Shown: positions 35,833 to 45,372 of the stretch, one piece after another
Numbering within the stretch: the first letter of the stretch is position 1
How the letters are laid out: the number at the start of each line of letters is the position of its first letter
From: Candidatus Zixiibacteriota bacterium
GTDB taxonomy: Bacteria; Zixibacteria; MSB-5A5; WJJR01; JAJRUJ01
Reading direction: 5' to 3'
Assembly (NCBI GenBank): GCA_024277855.1
Contig: JAJRUJ010000075.1
Location: 30,401-94,400 of the forward strand
Length of the DNA: 64,000 nucleotides
Made by a program: the position numbers and the translations under genes
The notes under the pieces: model-generated
Databases searched by the model: none
What the model was told of the DNA's origin: nothing
Seen by the model: only the letters and a program-made list of their open reading frames with translations

Positions 35833-37353
35833 TCATTCGATACCGGTCAACCGGTCGGCCCCGGTCGGCAAATAATCTGTCAGGCCCAGCGCCGTGCCGG
35901 CGGTCAGTTTTGCCTCGCTGGGCGGGATAATCTTGGTGATATAAGCCGGGTACTCACCGGTGGCCAGATCTTTGGCATTCAGGGCCATTCTAACCGGCGC
36001 GGTGGGCGATGACGATTGGTCAATGATTTGTACTTCCGGCCGGTAAAGGTCTTCCAGATCGTTGGCGCAGACCACCGCCTGTTGCCCGGTCGACAGGCGG
36101 ACTATCGTGCCGACGGGGAAGATGCCCAATAAATGGACAAACGCCCGCAGGACCAGTGGGTCATAACGGGTGCCGCTCTGTTGCAGCAAACGGCGCAGGG
36201 CTTCATCCGGCGAAATCTGGTATTTCTTGTATACCCGGCCCGAGGTCATCGCATCGTACGAATCGGCTATTGCGACAATTCGAGAAAACAAGTTAGGATC
36301 ACGGGATTCCGGTGTCTCCGGATATCCGCCGCCGTCGATATTTAAGTGGTGTTCGTAGGCGACAATTACTCCCCGCGTGTTGTGTTCGTCGGTCGCCGGC
36401 ATCGCCGCCAGGGTCAACGCCCCCAGGATCGGATGTTGCCGAATGGCCTTCCAGTCGTCTTCATTAAATTCCGCTTTTTTGCTGATCAAATCCTGTGGCA
36501 ATTTGATTTTTCCGGCGTCATGAAAGAGCGCGGCGTACCCCAATTGCGAGACGCGGCGTTTGTCCAGGCCGAGACGCAGACCCAGGGCAATCGAATAGAC
36601 ACAGACGTTGGTCGAATGGGCATACGTGTAATCGTCGAAATCTTTAATCGCCGCAAATTCCAACAGCGATGTTTCATCACGCACGATATGGTCGATCAAA
36701 TCGTGGATAACCCGCTGGGCCTTGGCGGTGTGGAAAGTTTTGGTGTTTTCGATGCGCTTGGTGAATTCTTCCAACAGGTCTGCCGTGCGGAAATATGTCG
36801 TCCCTGCGCGTTGCCGCTGTTGGTGCTTATTTTCCAGGATATCATCGTCGGTGGACAGGCGATTGGCGATTTTGGGGGCGAGACGATAGATACCAATTTC
36901 GGTCAGTTGAAACTCTTCCCAGCTTGCTTGCAGTAATTCGAACGGGTCATTGGCCTGGCGGTCGAGATGGGCCAGGACGAAGACCGCTTTATCCAGTTGT
37001 CCCGCTTCCGGGACGTAACCAAACTCCAGGCGGCCGAGTTTCAATTCGTCGAAAAGTCGGGCCAGTTCGTGGTCCTGCGCAAATTCCGGGCTGCCATAGC
37101 GCAGCCGAATTTTATCGACAAAAAAATGGTCGTTGTAATAATCAATCCGCAGCGATCCAAAGTGTTCGAGATAATCGTGTAACAGCGTACCGAATTTATC
37201 GGCCCTGGCCCGGTAACCCCGGTTGTTCGCCTCGTAGACCATCGCGGCTTTGATCGTGCTGTAAAGCGCCTGGAGTACCTTGCGGCCCAGCCACAGTTGT
37301 TCCTCGTCAATGGTTGGTGACGCGGCGGTAGCCGGCTCGGGTTTTTTGTCCAT
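35833..37353 (-). CDS. HD-GYP domain protein, probable cyclic-di-GMP phosphodiesterase
   Basis: 506 residues. The C-terminal half is an HD-GYP domain: YAHSTNVCVYSIALG, FHDAGKIKLP (HD pair), VAYEHHLNIDGGGYPE (HH and GYP motif) and IVAIADSYDAMTSGR. These residues form the di-iron site of c-di-GMP phosphodiesterases. The N-terminal ~200 residues are helical, with no membrane segment or recognised sensor. A ~100-residue tail follows the catalytic core. Its ATG overlaps the upstream HEAT-repeat gene's stop (TAATG), so the two are translationally coupled and likely interact. Confidence 0.88.
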   Translation of the reverse strand: MDKKPEPATAASPTIDEEQLWLGRKVLQALYSTIKAAMVYEANNRGYRARADKFGTLLHDYLEHFGSLRIDYYNDHFFVDKIRLRYGSPEFAQDHELARLFDELKLGRLEFGYVPEAGQLDKAVFVLAHLDRQANDPFELLQASWEEFQLTEIGIYRLAPKIANRLSTDDDILENKHQQRQRAGTTYFRTADLLEEFTKRIENTKTFHTAKAQRVIHDLIDHIVRDETSLLEFAAIKDFDDYTYAHSTNVCVYSIALGLRLGLDKRRVSQLGYAALFHDAGKIKLPQDLISKKAEFNEDDWKAIRQHPILGALTLAAMPATDEHNTRGVIVAYEHHLNIDGGGYPETPESRDPNLFSRIVAIADSYDAMTSGRVYKKYQISPDEALRRLLQQSGTRYDPLVLRAFVHLLGIFPVGTIVRLSTGQQAVVCANDLEDLYRPEVQIIDQSSSPTAPVRMALNAKDLATGEYPAYITKIIPPSEAKLTAGTALGLTDYLPTGADRLTGIE

Positions 37354-39149
37354 TAGATCGTCTCCTCCGGGAGACCATCCGGTCGGTCGGAGTTGTTGGC
37401 GCGAGAATGAAGCGCCTGCTCAGCCGCGGCGCGCAGCGCCGGGCTTCCCTTTCTGCGCAACCGCTCCAGTACCTCTGTTATTGAACCGGAGGGAATATCT
37501 CCCAGGGCATACACGGCATTAATCTGCAATTGCTCCCAGCGGGAACGTCGGAAAATCTTCTTTTTATTGATAATCCGCATCAAGTGTGTCAGCGAGCGAA
37601 TTCCGCCCGCGCGGGCGTATGCGGCCAACAGCTCTCTTTGCAGCCGGGGCTCGAGAAGGGTCAACCGCGAATCCTGTATTCGTTCCTCCAGTACGGTATA
37701 CACCTCGGGAGTCGGCAGCGGGGCGACCGCCTTGAGGGCCTGAATTTGTAAACCCGGGTCGGGGTCATCGATGAAATCCATCAAGACCGCGTCCGCCTCC
37801 GGACACTTTAACCTGCCCAATGAGCGCAGCGCTTCCAGCCGCACACGAGCGTCGTTGTGTTTTGCGGCCTTCTTTAAAAAAGTGACCGCTCGCGGGCGAT
37901 TGATCCGGCCCAAAACTAATGCCACGTTGCGCACGACATACCAGCGCTTGTCGTACACATAATTGCCGACCAGGTCGACGGCTTCATCGCCCCGACCGCC
38001 CAGCAGACCGTAGACCATCTTGCGAGCGGCATGATGATGCAGTTCGCCGAGCATGGCGGTGACATTACCCAGAGCGGTGCGATCGAGATATTCAAGATAA
38101 GAGCGAAACGGCGCCAGGTCCGTTTGCGGATTTTCATTCAGAAATGTTGCCATCCGGGAGAGATATCGGCGATTACCGGCCTGCAAGATACCCTTGTTTG
38201 CCGCCTCGGCGAGATTCGGGTTTTTGTCGCCCTGCCGGGTCCAGGTAAAGAGTTTTTTCAAAATTTCCGGTGCGACAGCCCATTTGTCCTCATCGATCAT
38301 CAGGTCAAACTGATAGCCCATAACCTGGATGATTTCCGAAACCCTCTGCTGCGAGGTCTCCCCCTGCATGATCTCCTCGAGGATCTTGAGGGCCTCGGTT
38401 TGGCCGTCACACTCGGCGTCACGAGTAGTCAGTTCGACCAACTCCTGCGCATCCTGTTTATCCAGGGCGACTTCCCCGTCGAAAATTTCGCTTATCTGCC
38501 GATACCGTTCTTGTTGCACTCCTTTGTATCCGTGCGGATTGTTTTCCTGGTTGTCTTCGGTCGACTCCTCCTCCTGCTCGTCGATCTCCACGGTGGAAAA
38601 AAATAGATGGTTGGTCCGGCTATAATCGGCCAAACCCGGCGCGCGAGTCAGTTCGCCATCGGCAACCCGATCAATCACCCGGTAGTAGACCGACCGAATA
38701 CTCAATTCCCAGAGTGCATTGGAAATATCCAATGATTCGCCGGTACGTGCGAGCATCTTGACGAATACATCGAGGAATTCATTGGACTCAGCAGCGGTCA
38801 ACGTCGGGAGGAATCCGATTTCGCGAACCCCGTCACGGAAGAGGACATAAGCCGGGTTCGTATCGGAGGGTTCGTCTTCCCAGACAATCTGTCCTTCAAA
38901 ATAAAATCCGCGTTCACTGGTTACCAACAACAAAGGAGAGTGTATTTTTAACAATTCCCGGGCCGCGCGAAAAAATTCACCGCGAAACTGGTCGGGCAGC
39001 GGGTTTGATGGCGGGTAGAGCAGAAGGGTGTGGATTGTCTTGATGAACAACTTGATAAATTCACGGACCGACTGCACGAGCGGATCATCGGGGGTGACCA
39101 CCAGACTCCCCGATTCATTCAACTCTGCATATTCAGTATGCTCTACCAT
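37353..39149 (-). CDS. HEAT-repeat protein coupled to the HD-GYP gene
   Basis: 598 residues, no signal peptide. Residues ~370-560 hold HEAT/PBS-lyase-type helix pairs (VRNVALVLGRINRPRAV, ARVRLEALRSLGRLK, QALKAVAPLP, INAVYALGDIPSGSI), a scaffold for protein binding. The N-terminal region, with FIKLFIKTIHTLLLYPPSNPL, resembles the helical N-terminus of its HD-GYP neighbour, hinting at shared ancestry or dimerisation. An acidic linker (DEQEEESTEDNQENN) lies near residue 190. First gene of a two-gene unit. Confidence 0.8.
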   Translation of the reverse strand: MVEHTEYAELNESGSLVVTPDDPLVQSVREFIKLFIKTIHTLLLYPPSNPLPDQFRGEFFRAARELLKIHSPLLLVTSERGFYFEGQIVWEDEPSDTNPAYVLFRDGVREIGFLPTLTAAESNEFLDVFVKMLARTGESLDISNALWELSIRSVYYRVIDRVADGELTRAPGLADYSRTNHLFFSTVEIDEQEEESTEDNQENNPHGYKGVQQERYRQISEIFDGEVALDKQDAQELVELTTRDAECDGQTEALKILEEIMQGETSQQRVSEIIQVMGYQFDLMIDEDKWAVAPEILKKLFTWTRQGDKNPNLAEAANKGILQAGNRRYLSRMATFLNENPQTDLAPFRSYLEYLDRTALGNVTAMLGELHHHAARKMVYGLLGGRGDEAVDLVGNYVYDKRWYVVRNVALVLGRINRPRAVTFLKKAAKHNDARVRLEALRSLGRLKCPEADAVLMDFIDDPDPGLQIQALKAVAPLPTPEVYTVLEERIQDSRLTLLEPRLQRELLAAYARAGGIRSLTHLMRIINKKKIFRRSRWEQLQINAVYALGDIPSGSITEVLERLRRKGSPALRAAAEQALHSRANNSDRPDGLPEETI

Positions 39150-39250
39150 GGGCCGAATTCCTCAAAGCTTATCATTATAGTATTATATCGGTAACTAATT
39201 GGAGTGGGTTAACTTCCCGATCAGGCTGAGCCGGGGAGTTGGCGTCGGAC

Positions 39251-39281
39251 AAAAAAATCCCCGCTCGATCTCGAGCGGGGA
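39251..39281 (-). terminator. Rho-independent terminator of the M28 peptidase gene
   Basis: Ten-base arms CCCCGCTCGA/TCGAGCGGGG around a two-base centre; TTTTTTT follows on the minus strand, about 75 bases beyond the stop. Confidence 0.8.
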
Positions 39282-39353
39282 GTCGATCATTTATGGGCGA
39301 TCAAGGCATCGGTGATCGTCATATCTCTATGAGATCACGATAATTATCCGTAA

Positions 39354-42185
39354 TTACTCTCCACACGGGTCGCACGGTCCCGGAGCAGGGTAACGATAAA
39401 CAAAGTTGACCATTTTCACAACGTCACTCAGGGCTACGATACCGTCACAATCGAAATCGCCGCGATTGACCACCGGACAGGTCGGATCACTTTGCGGAGC
39501 CGGGCCGGTTTGTCGCAGCACATAATTAACCAGATAGACTACATCGACTGCGTCGATTTGCCCGTTTTCCACACAATCCCCGATTGTGCCGCAATCGCAC
39601 ACCCCGATCCCGAACCATTCGGCAACTGCCTCGACTACGGCGTGGGCATCGGCGTCCTTCAGATAGTAAAAGGGGGTACTGAGAAAGACAAATTTATGGC
39701 CGCCGTTGTCGCGGCGCACCCCGATGATCTCACCGGTATGAGCGCCGGATTCACTGTCGAATCGGGAAATAATCTCGCCGGTTCCATCGGTACCCAGGGT
39801 GCCGATCCAGCCCATTTTCCCTTCCCAAACTGCGAATACTTTGTCCGGGTCAAGCGCCGCGCCGGGGAAGGCGCCTTCGCCAATCATCCCTTGGTAATCC
39901 ACGTCGAAGACTTCATCGACCCGGTTAATCCCGGCCAGGTCATAGAGCAGGTTCCCCGGACCGAGGTCCTGATGAGAGCTGAGGCCCGCATATTCGAACG
40001 CAGTCCGCCAACCGGCCTGCATCATATTGGTGTTGTGATCCAAAAACCAGCGAAGTCGTTCTATTTCCACGTCATCCCAGGCCCGCCCGGCGTTATGGTC
40101 GCCGATCCAGAAAATGGCCTCGTATTGCCCGATGATCGATTTGCTCAGGGGAGCGACCAAGTGGTCATAAAAATAATACGATGTTTCATACCCGTCAAAC
40201 GCCGCCGCAAGGAAAGCCTGCATTTGTTCGGCGGTCGGGTTACCCGCGCCCGGCGGCGTGGTATTGATGATGAGAATCCCCTGGTCAAAGGTCGCCGCTG
40301 CCGCATTGACCGGTTCGGAATTTTCGCTCACATTGCCGTCGAGGTCCACCGCGGTGATCACATATTCATACATCACGCCGGCTTCGACATCGGTGTCGCT
40401 ATAGTCCAGTCCGGTATAATTATCCACCAACAACGAGTAGACCCCCGGTTCGGTGCCCCGATAAATCTGGTAATGGCTGAAATCCAATTCCCGGTTTGCC
40501 GCCCACGATAATGTTACCTGCCACTCCTCGGTTTCGGCGGTGACCATCCCCGGCGCGCGGGGAATCTCCCACGGGGTCCCGGTGAACTCCGGCCGCAAGA
40601 TCGATTCGTTGCCATCTTCATCAATGGCGGTCATTGTGAGGTAATATTTGGTGCCCTCGGTCAATCCGCCAATCGTCTCATTCGACGACGAACCGCCCGG
40701 CACGAATTGCGAATAGGGATAAACACCTGTGGTGAATCCCCAGTACACCTGGTAGCCGGTGATCTCCGGATCGGCCAGGGCCGGCCATTGCAGTTGTAAC
40801 GACTGTCCGTCGCCAACATCAAAAGCAACGGCGTCATCGATCGTCGACGGATATGCGCTGACCGCATAGACCAGCCCGGCGGCCATTTTGATCACTTCAG
40901 TCATATAGGGGAAATTCATCCGGGAGGTCAGATCCAACTCGGTATGCCAGCCGTCCCAGTTAAAATCACTCTCATCGATGTAGGCCGTGACAAAGCCATA
41001 CTCATGAAACGGCACATGATCAGAACCGCTGCCCGCCGGGACAACTTCCGGATACAGCCCGGTATACTGGTTGGCCAGGTCTGCCATCAGCTCCAGGTAA
41101 GGTCGCGAGGTATTATAGTACCCGCAGTTGATATTCGGGTAATCGTCCTGGGTGAATCCGATCATGTCCATGTTCAACATCAACTCCACGTCCGCACCGA
41201 TGTAAGACAGGTAGTCGGCGAAATACCAGGACCCGACCAGGCCGTTTTCCTCGGAATCGAACGGGACAAAAATGATGGTTTTCTTTGTCGGTACATCCGC
41301 GAGTACGCGCGCGATTTCCAGGATGCCGACCGTACCCGAGCCGTTATCGTCCGATCCCGGCGCATAAACCCATGGGTCGTTGCCGTCATAGACAATCGAA
41401 TCGAAATGTCCGCCGATCACGATCACCTTGTCCGGTTCGACTGTCCCTTCCTTAACACAGACAACATTGTACGCGGTGCCCGATGCGCCGTAGCGGTTAT
41501 CTCCACACCAAAAATCTAAAAGTGAGATTTCGGTGTAGCCAAAATCGGTGAACTTACTAACCAGCCAGTCGCGCGCCGCGCGGTTGGAATCGGAGAGGGT
41601 CAGGCGGGTCCGGAAATTTTCCAGCCGTGTATTGTACGAATAAATACTGTCCAGGATAACGGCGGCCACCACCGCATCCATAATCGGGTCGGAGGCGCTT
41701 AGACGCGGGGCCGGTGAAGAAACGCTCGGGGCGAACCAAGTCAGCGGTAATTCGCGTTTCTTGATTTCGACCGGGTTGAAACCCGATTGGCGATATAATC
41801 CATAATCGACCGGACCGGCGGCCTTGTACAAGGCCTGTCGTCCGACTTCACCGAGCCGTTCGAACCCGGCCACGGGGATTTTACGCGAGACGATGGTCTC
41901 AATCGAGCCCAAATAATATGGCGAGCTGAACGGGTGGTCGTCGACAATCTCAAATGGAATACCGGCATTCCGCATCGCCGAGATTTCGGTTATGGTCAAT
42001 TCCGCAAAAAACACATTTTCCAATCGAAAAAAAGGTTGAATCTTCAATGCCTTGGCCGCGAGAAAATCCTCATGATCCTGCAGATCGATCCGCGCAATTA
42101 CCGTATTATTTGCCGCAGATGCCGGTATTGATAACAGCAGACACAGGCTTAACCCGATGAAAATCCGCATTGCACTCGTTTTCAT
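39354..42185 (-). CDS. Exported M28-family zinc aminopeptidase with fibronectin and dockerin-like domains
   Basis: 943 residues from the ATG at 42185, which has GGAGGGG upstream. Signal peptide MRIFIGLSLCLLLSIPASAA. Zinc ligands of the M28 fold: GGHFDSIVYDG (His), APGSDDNGSGTVG (bridging Asp), FDSEENGLVGS (catalytic and ligand Glu), LNMDMIGF (Asp) and GSGSDHVPFHEYG (His). Two fibronectin type III domains follow (~470-660), then a domain of unknown role (DQGILIINTTPPGAG onward), then a dockerin-like EF-hand pair (NGQIDAVDVVYLVN, DCDGIVALSDVVKMVN) ending CDPCGE. Likely degrades peptides outside the cell. A tandem paralogue lies just upstream. Confidence 0.92.
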   Translation of the reverse strand: MKTSAMRIFIGLSLCLLLSIPASAANNTVIARIDLQDHEDFLAAKALKIQPFFRLENVFFAELTITEISAMRNAGIPFEIVDDHPFSSPYYLGSIETIVSRKIPVAGFERLGEVGRQALYKAAGPVDYGLYRQSGFNPVEIKKRELPLTWFAPSVSSPAPRLSASDPIMDAVVAAVILDSIYSYNTRLENFRTRLTLSDSNRAARDWLVSKFTDFGYTEISLLDFWCGDNRYGASGTAYNVVCVKEGTVEPDKVIVIGGHFDSIVYDGNDPWVYAPGSDDNGSGTVGILEIARVLADVPTKKTIIFVPFDSEENGLVGSWYFADYLSYIGADVELMLNMDMIGFTQDDYPNINCGYYNTSRPYLELMADLANQYTGLYPEVVPAGSGSDHVPFHEYGFVTAYIDESDFNWDGWHTELDLTSRMNFPYMTEVIKMAAGLVYAVSAYPSTIDDAVAFDVGDGQSLQLQWPALADPEITGYQVYWGFTTGVYPYSQFVPGGSSSNETIGGLTEGTKYYLTMTAIDEDGNESILRPEFTGTPWEIPRAPGMVTAETEEWQVTLSWAANRELDFSHYQIYRGTEPGVYSLLVDNYTGLDYSDTDVEAGVMYEYVITAVDLDGNVSENSEPVNAAAATFDQGILIINTTPPGAGNPTAEQMQAFLAAAFDGYETSYYFYDHLVAPLSKSIIGQYEAIFWIGDHNAGRAWDDVEIERLRWFLDHNTNMMQAGWRTAFEYAGLSSHQDLGPGNLLYDLAGINRVDEVFDVDYQGMIGEGAFPGAALDPDKVFAVWEGKMGWIGTLGTDGTGEIISRFDSESGAHTGEIIGVRRDNGGHKFVFLSTPFYYLKDADAHAVVEAVAEWFGIGVCDCGTIGDCVENGQIDAVDVVYLVNYVLRQTGPAPQSDPTCPVVNRGDFDCDGIVALSDVVKMVNFVYRYPAPGPCDPCGE

Positions 42186-42445
42186 ACCACCCCTCCGCCA
42201 TAAATGCCGTGCCCCGGTCAGCAGGCACAATCTATTGTTGTACAGTTCATTGTATTTGTTACGTGTTTTCGGCGTCTTTGTTTCGCGCCGGCGTCGCGGG
42301 TATTTCGTGTGTAATAATTACACGCGGAACGATCCCTGTCTAAAACTCATCTGACATATTTGTTTAATATAGTCGATAGCGCTGATAATCAAAAGAACTC
42401 TTCCCCAATTTCGGTAATGATCAGGTCGAAAAAATCGCGTTACAT

Positions 42446-45268
42446 TCAATTGTCACACGGATTACACGGTCCGAGCGCCGGTGATCGATATACATAATTG
42501 ACCAATTTGACGATATCGGCGATGTTTGTCACACCATCGCAATCGAAATCACCACGATTAACCACTGGGCAGGTAAGGTCGTTTTGAGGCGGCTTCCCGG
42601 ATTGGCGCAACACGTAACCGACCAGATAGACCACATCTGCCGGGCCGATCCGGCCGTCACCGGTACAATCACCGATTCGAGTGCAATCACAAGGGATGGG
42701 CCGGCCAAACCAACCGAGTACGGAGGCGACAATATTACGCGCCCCATCATCTTTCAGATAATAAAATGGGGTGCTCAGGAAAACGAATTTGCTTTGGCCG
42801 TTCTTGCGACGAACACCGATGATCTCGTCACTGTACGCACCAGATTCACTATCGAATCGCGCGATGATTTCGCCGGTCGTATCGACTCCGAAAGTGCCGA
42901 TCCAGCCCATTTTCCCCGACCAGGCCTCGTACACTTTCGCCGGGTCCAGGGAGGCGTCGGGGAAATCGTTCTCCCCGACCAAACCGGCATAATCAATTTC
43001 GTAGACTTCGGTAAAATGGTCAATTCCCGCCAAATCATAGAGCAAATTCCCCGGGTTGAGTTGCGCATCAGGTTTCAGCCCGGCCAGTTCAAAAGCCACT
43101 CGCCAGCCGGCAATGGCCAGAGCGGTATTATACCGGCTATACCACCGCAGCGCTTCCTCGGTGGCGTCATTCCACAATCGGCCGGCGCTGTAGTCGCCAA
43201 TCCAGAAAACAACTTCGTACCGTCCAAGGAGCGACTTGCTCAATGGGTCATCCAGATAATCGTAATAGATATAGGACGTATTAAACCCCGCAAATATCGC
43301 GGCGAAGAAAGCCTCTTTCTCTGCGATTGTCGGGTTTCCCGGGTCGGGTGGAGTGGCGTCGATGATCAATATTCCTTGATCGAACGTTGCCGCTGTAGCG
43401 CCCACTGCCGCGGAATACTCACTGGTATTTCCGTCGCTGTCCACCGCCACGATGACATATTCGTAGTAAATGCCGCCTTCAACCGCGGAGTCGATATAGG
43501 CGGTCTGAAGATAATTGTCCGCCAGCAGCATAAAATTACCCGGTACGGTGCGGCGAAATATCTGGTAATGGCTGAAATCCAACTCGGTATTGGCTATCCA
43601 CCTGATTGAAATCTGCCATTTCCCGGTTTAAGCGACTACTCCGGACGGGGGGAGAGGTGTCCTGCGCGGCGTTCCGGATATCTCCGGCCGGGCAATCGAT
43701 TCGTTTCCGGCAAGGTCGACACCGATAACCGCGGCATAGTATTGCATGCCATTATCGAGACCTTCCAGAATGAATGCCGATGTGGAGTAGTCCCCAACAA
43801 AGAGGGTATCGCTGTATCTCCCGCTTACGGTGCCGTAATAAATGCGATACCCGATGATGTCCGGATCGGCTCGCGGGATCCATGATACGCGCAGCGAATG
43901 GCCGTCGCCGATATCCCCAACTTCAGAGTCGTCGATGGTTGCCGGCATCTCACTGATTCCGTAAACTGTCGCCAGGCTCATTTTGGTCACTTCAGTCAGG
44001 TAGGCAAAGTCCATTGCCGAGGTTAGGTCCTCCGCGGTATACCATCCCGGATTATATCCATATTCGGTGACGTAGGTTGCACGATAGCCGTATTCGCGGA
44101 AGGGGGTGAAGTTATTAGTCCGCTGGATGTCATTGGTAAATTCCGGATACAGCGCTGAATACCGGGTTGCCATTTCGCCCATAAAATACAGGTGTGAGGT
44201 ACTCGGAAGATCGTAACCGAAATAGACACCGTCATATGCATTGTTGGTATAACCGATCATATCCAGATCGAGCATGAATTCGAGGTCGATACCGTTATCA
44301 TACAAATATTCTGCGTAGTGCCGCGCCCCGACCGCCCGATATATCCCTGCATCGAAGGCCGCGAAGATAATAGTTTTTTTTGTTGGTGTATCTACCAGAA
44401 TCCGGGCGCACTCCAGGACGGCTGCTACGCCCGAGCCATTATCGTCGGCGCCGGGGGCGGCCAAGCCATCACCGGACCAGGTATCGAAATGGGCGCCAAT
44501 AACGACAACTTTGTCGGGTTCGACAGTCCCCTCCTTAATACAAATCACGTTGGCGCTGATGCCGTCCCCAAAATCATCATTGTAATCCGGAAATTTCTGA
44601 ATAGAGATATCCTCGTAGCCGAACTCCACAAATTTTTGCTGGATCCATTCCCGTGCTGCGAGGTTTGAATCGGTCATTGCATACCGCGTTTGAAAGGCCT
44701 CCAACCGACTAACGAAAGAAAAGAGGCTGTCCTGATTGACTTCCGCGACTAACAACTCCAATGCGTGATCCAACACAAAATGGTTCGCGCTGGTTGATGA
44801 TTGGTCACCGGCCAGCCAAGTCAGCGGTTTTTCCCGTGTAGTAGATTCCAGGGGAATGAAGCCGGATTGACGCAGGGATTTACGATCAATCGGTCGCAGA
44901 GATTTGTAGATCGCCCGGTCGCCGACTTCGGTCAATCGCTCAATATCGATTGGGGGGGCTTTGCGGGAGACAATCGACTCAATCGGCCCGACCAAATCCA
45001 GGGCATCCGATGGCGCATCGTCGATGATTCGGCAGGAGACACCGCCGTTTTGCAGGGTCTTCAACTCAGTGGTGGAAAGCAACGCGAAAAAAACGTTTTG
45101 TAATCTAAAAAATGGTCGGAGGTCCAAACCCCGGGCTAACGCAAAATCCGTTTGTCTTTGCAGGTCAATCTGCGCGACCACTCGGTTGCCGTCGGCCGAC
45201 ACCGACGACGAAAGCGTCGCCCCCAACACCATACCGATCCACACTGCACGAACAACACACTTCCACAT
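42446..45268 (-). pseudogene. M28 peptidase paralogue interrupted by one in-frame stop codon
   Basis: Tandem paralogue of the gene at 39354, with the same domain order. Start at 45268 (MWKCVVRAVWIGM) follows GGAGG. The track shows two ORFs, 43628-45292 and 42446-43582, but they are in the same frame. Reading through gives ...PSGVVA, TAA (43630-43628), TGKWQISIRW..., and the paralogue has Glu exactly where the TAA lies. One GAA-to-TAA change explains it. M28 ligands remain upstream of the stop (GAHFDTWSGD, APGADDNGSGV, IGYTNNAY). A truncated 546-residue protein would keep the peptidase domain but lose the fibronectin repeats' end and dockerin-like tail. It could also be a sequencing error or, less likely, read-through. 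Confidence 0.88.
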
Positions 45269-45372
45269 CCCGACCTCCGGTGTTCGCGCCACATTTCTTC
45301 ACCGAAACCGTTGTCCGATCGTGTTGAAAATACCCCGCCCGCCAGGTAATGTGGCCTGACGACACAACCCGG

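Noticed and set aside
41557-42131. Short ORFs in several frames around the M28 signal peptide
   Set aside because: All overlap the verified peptidase frame and lack support.
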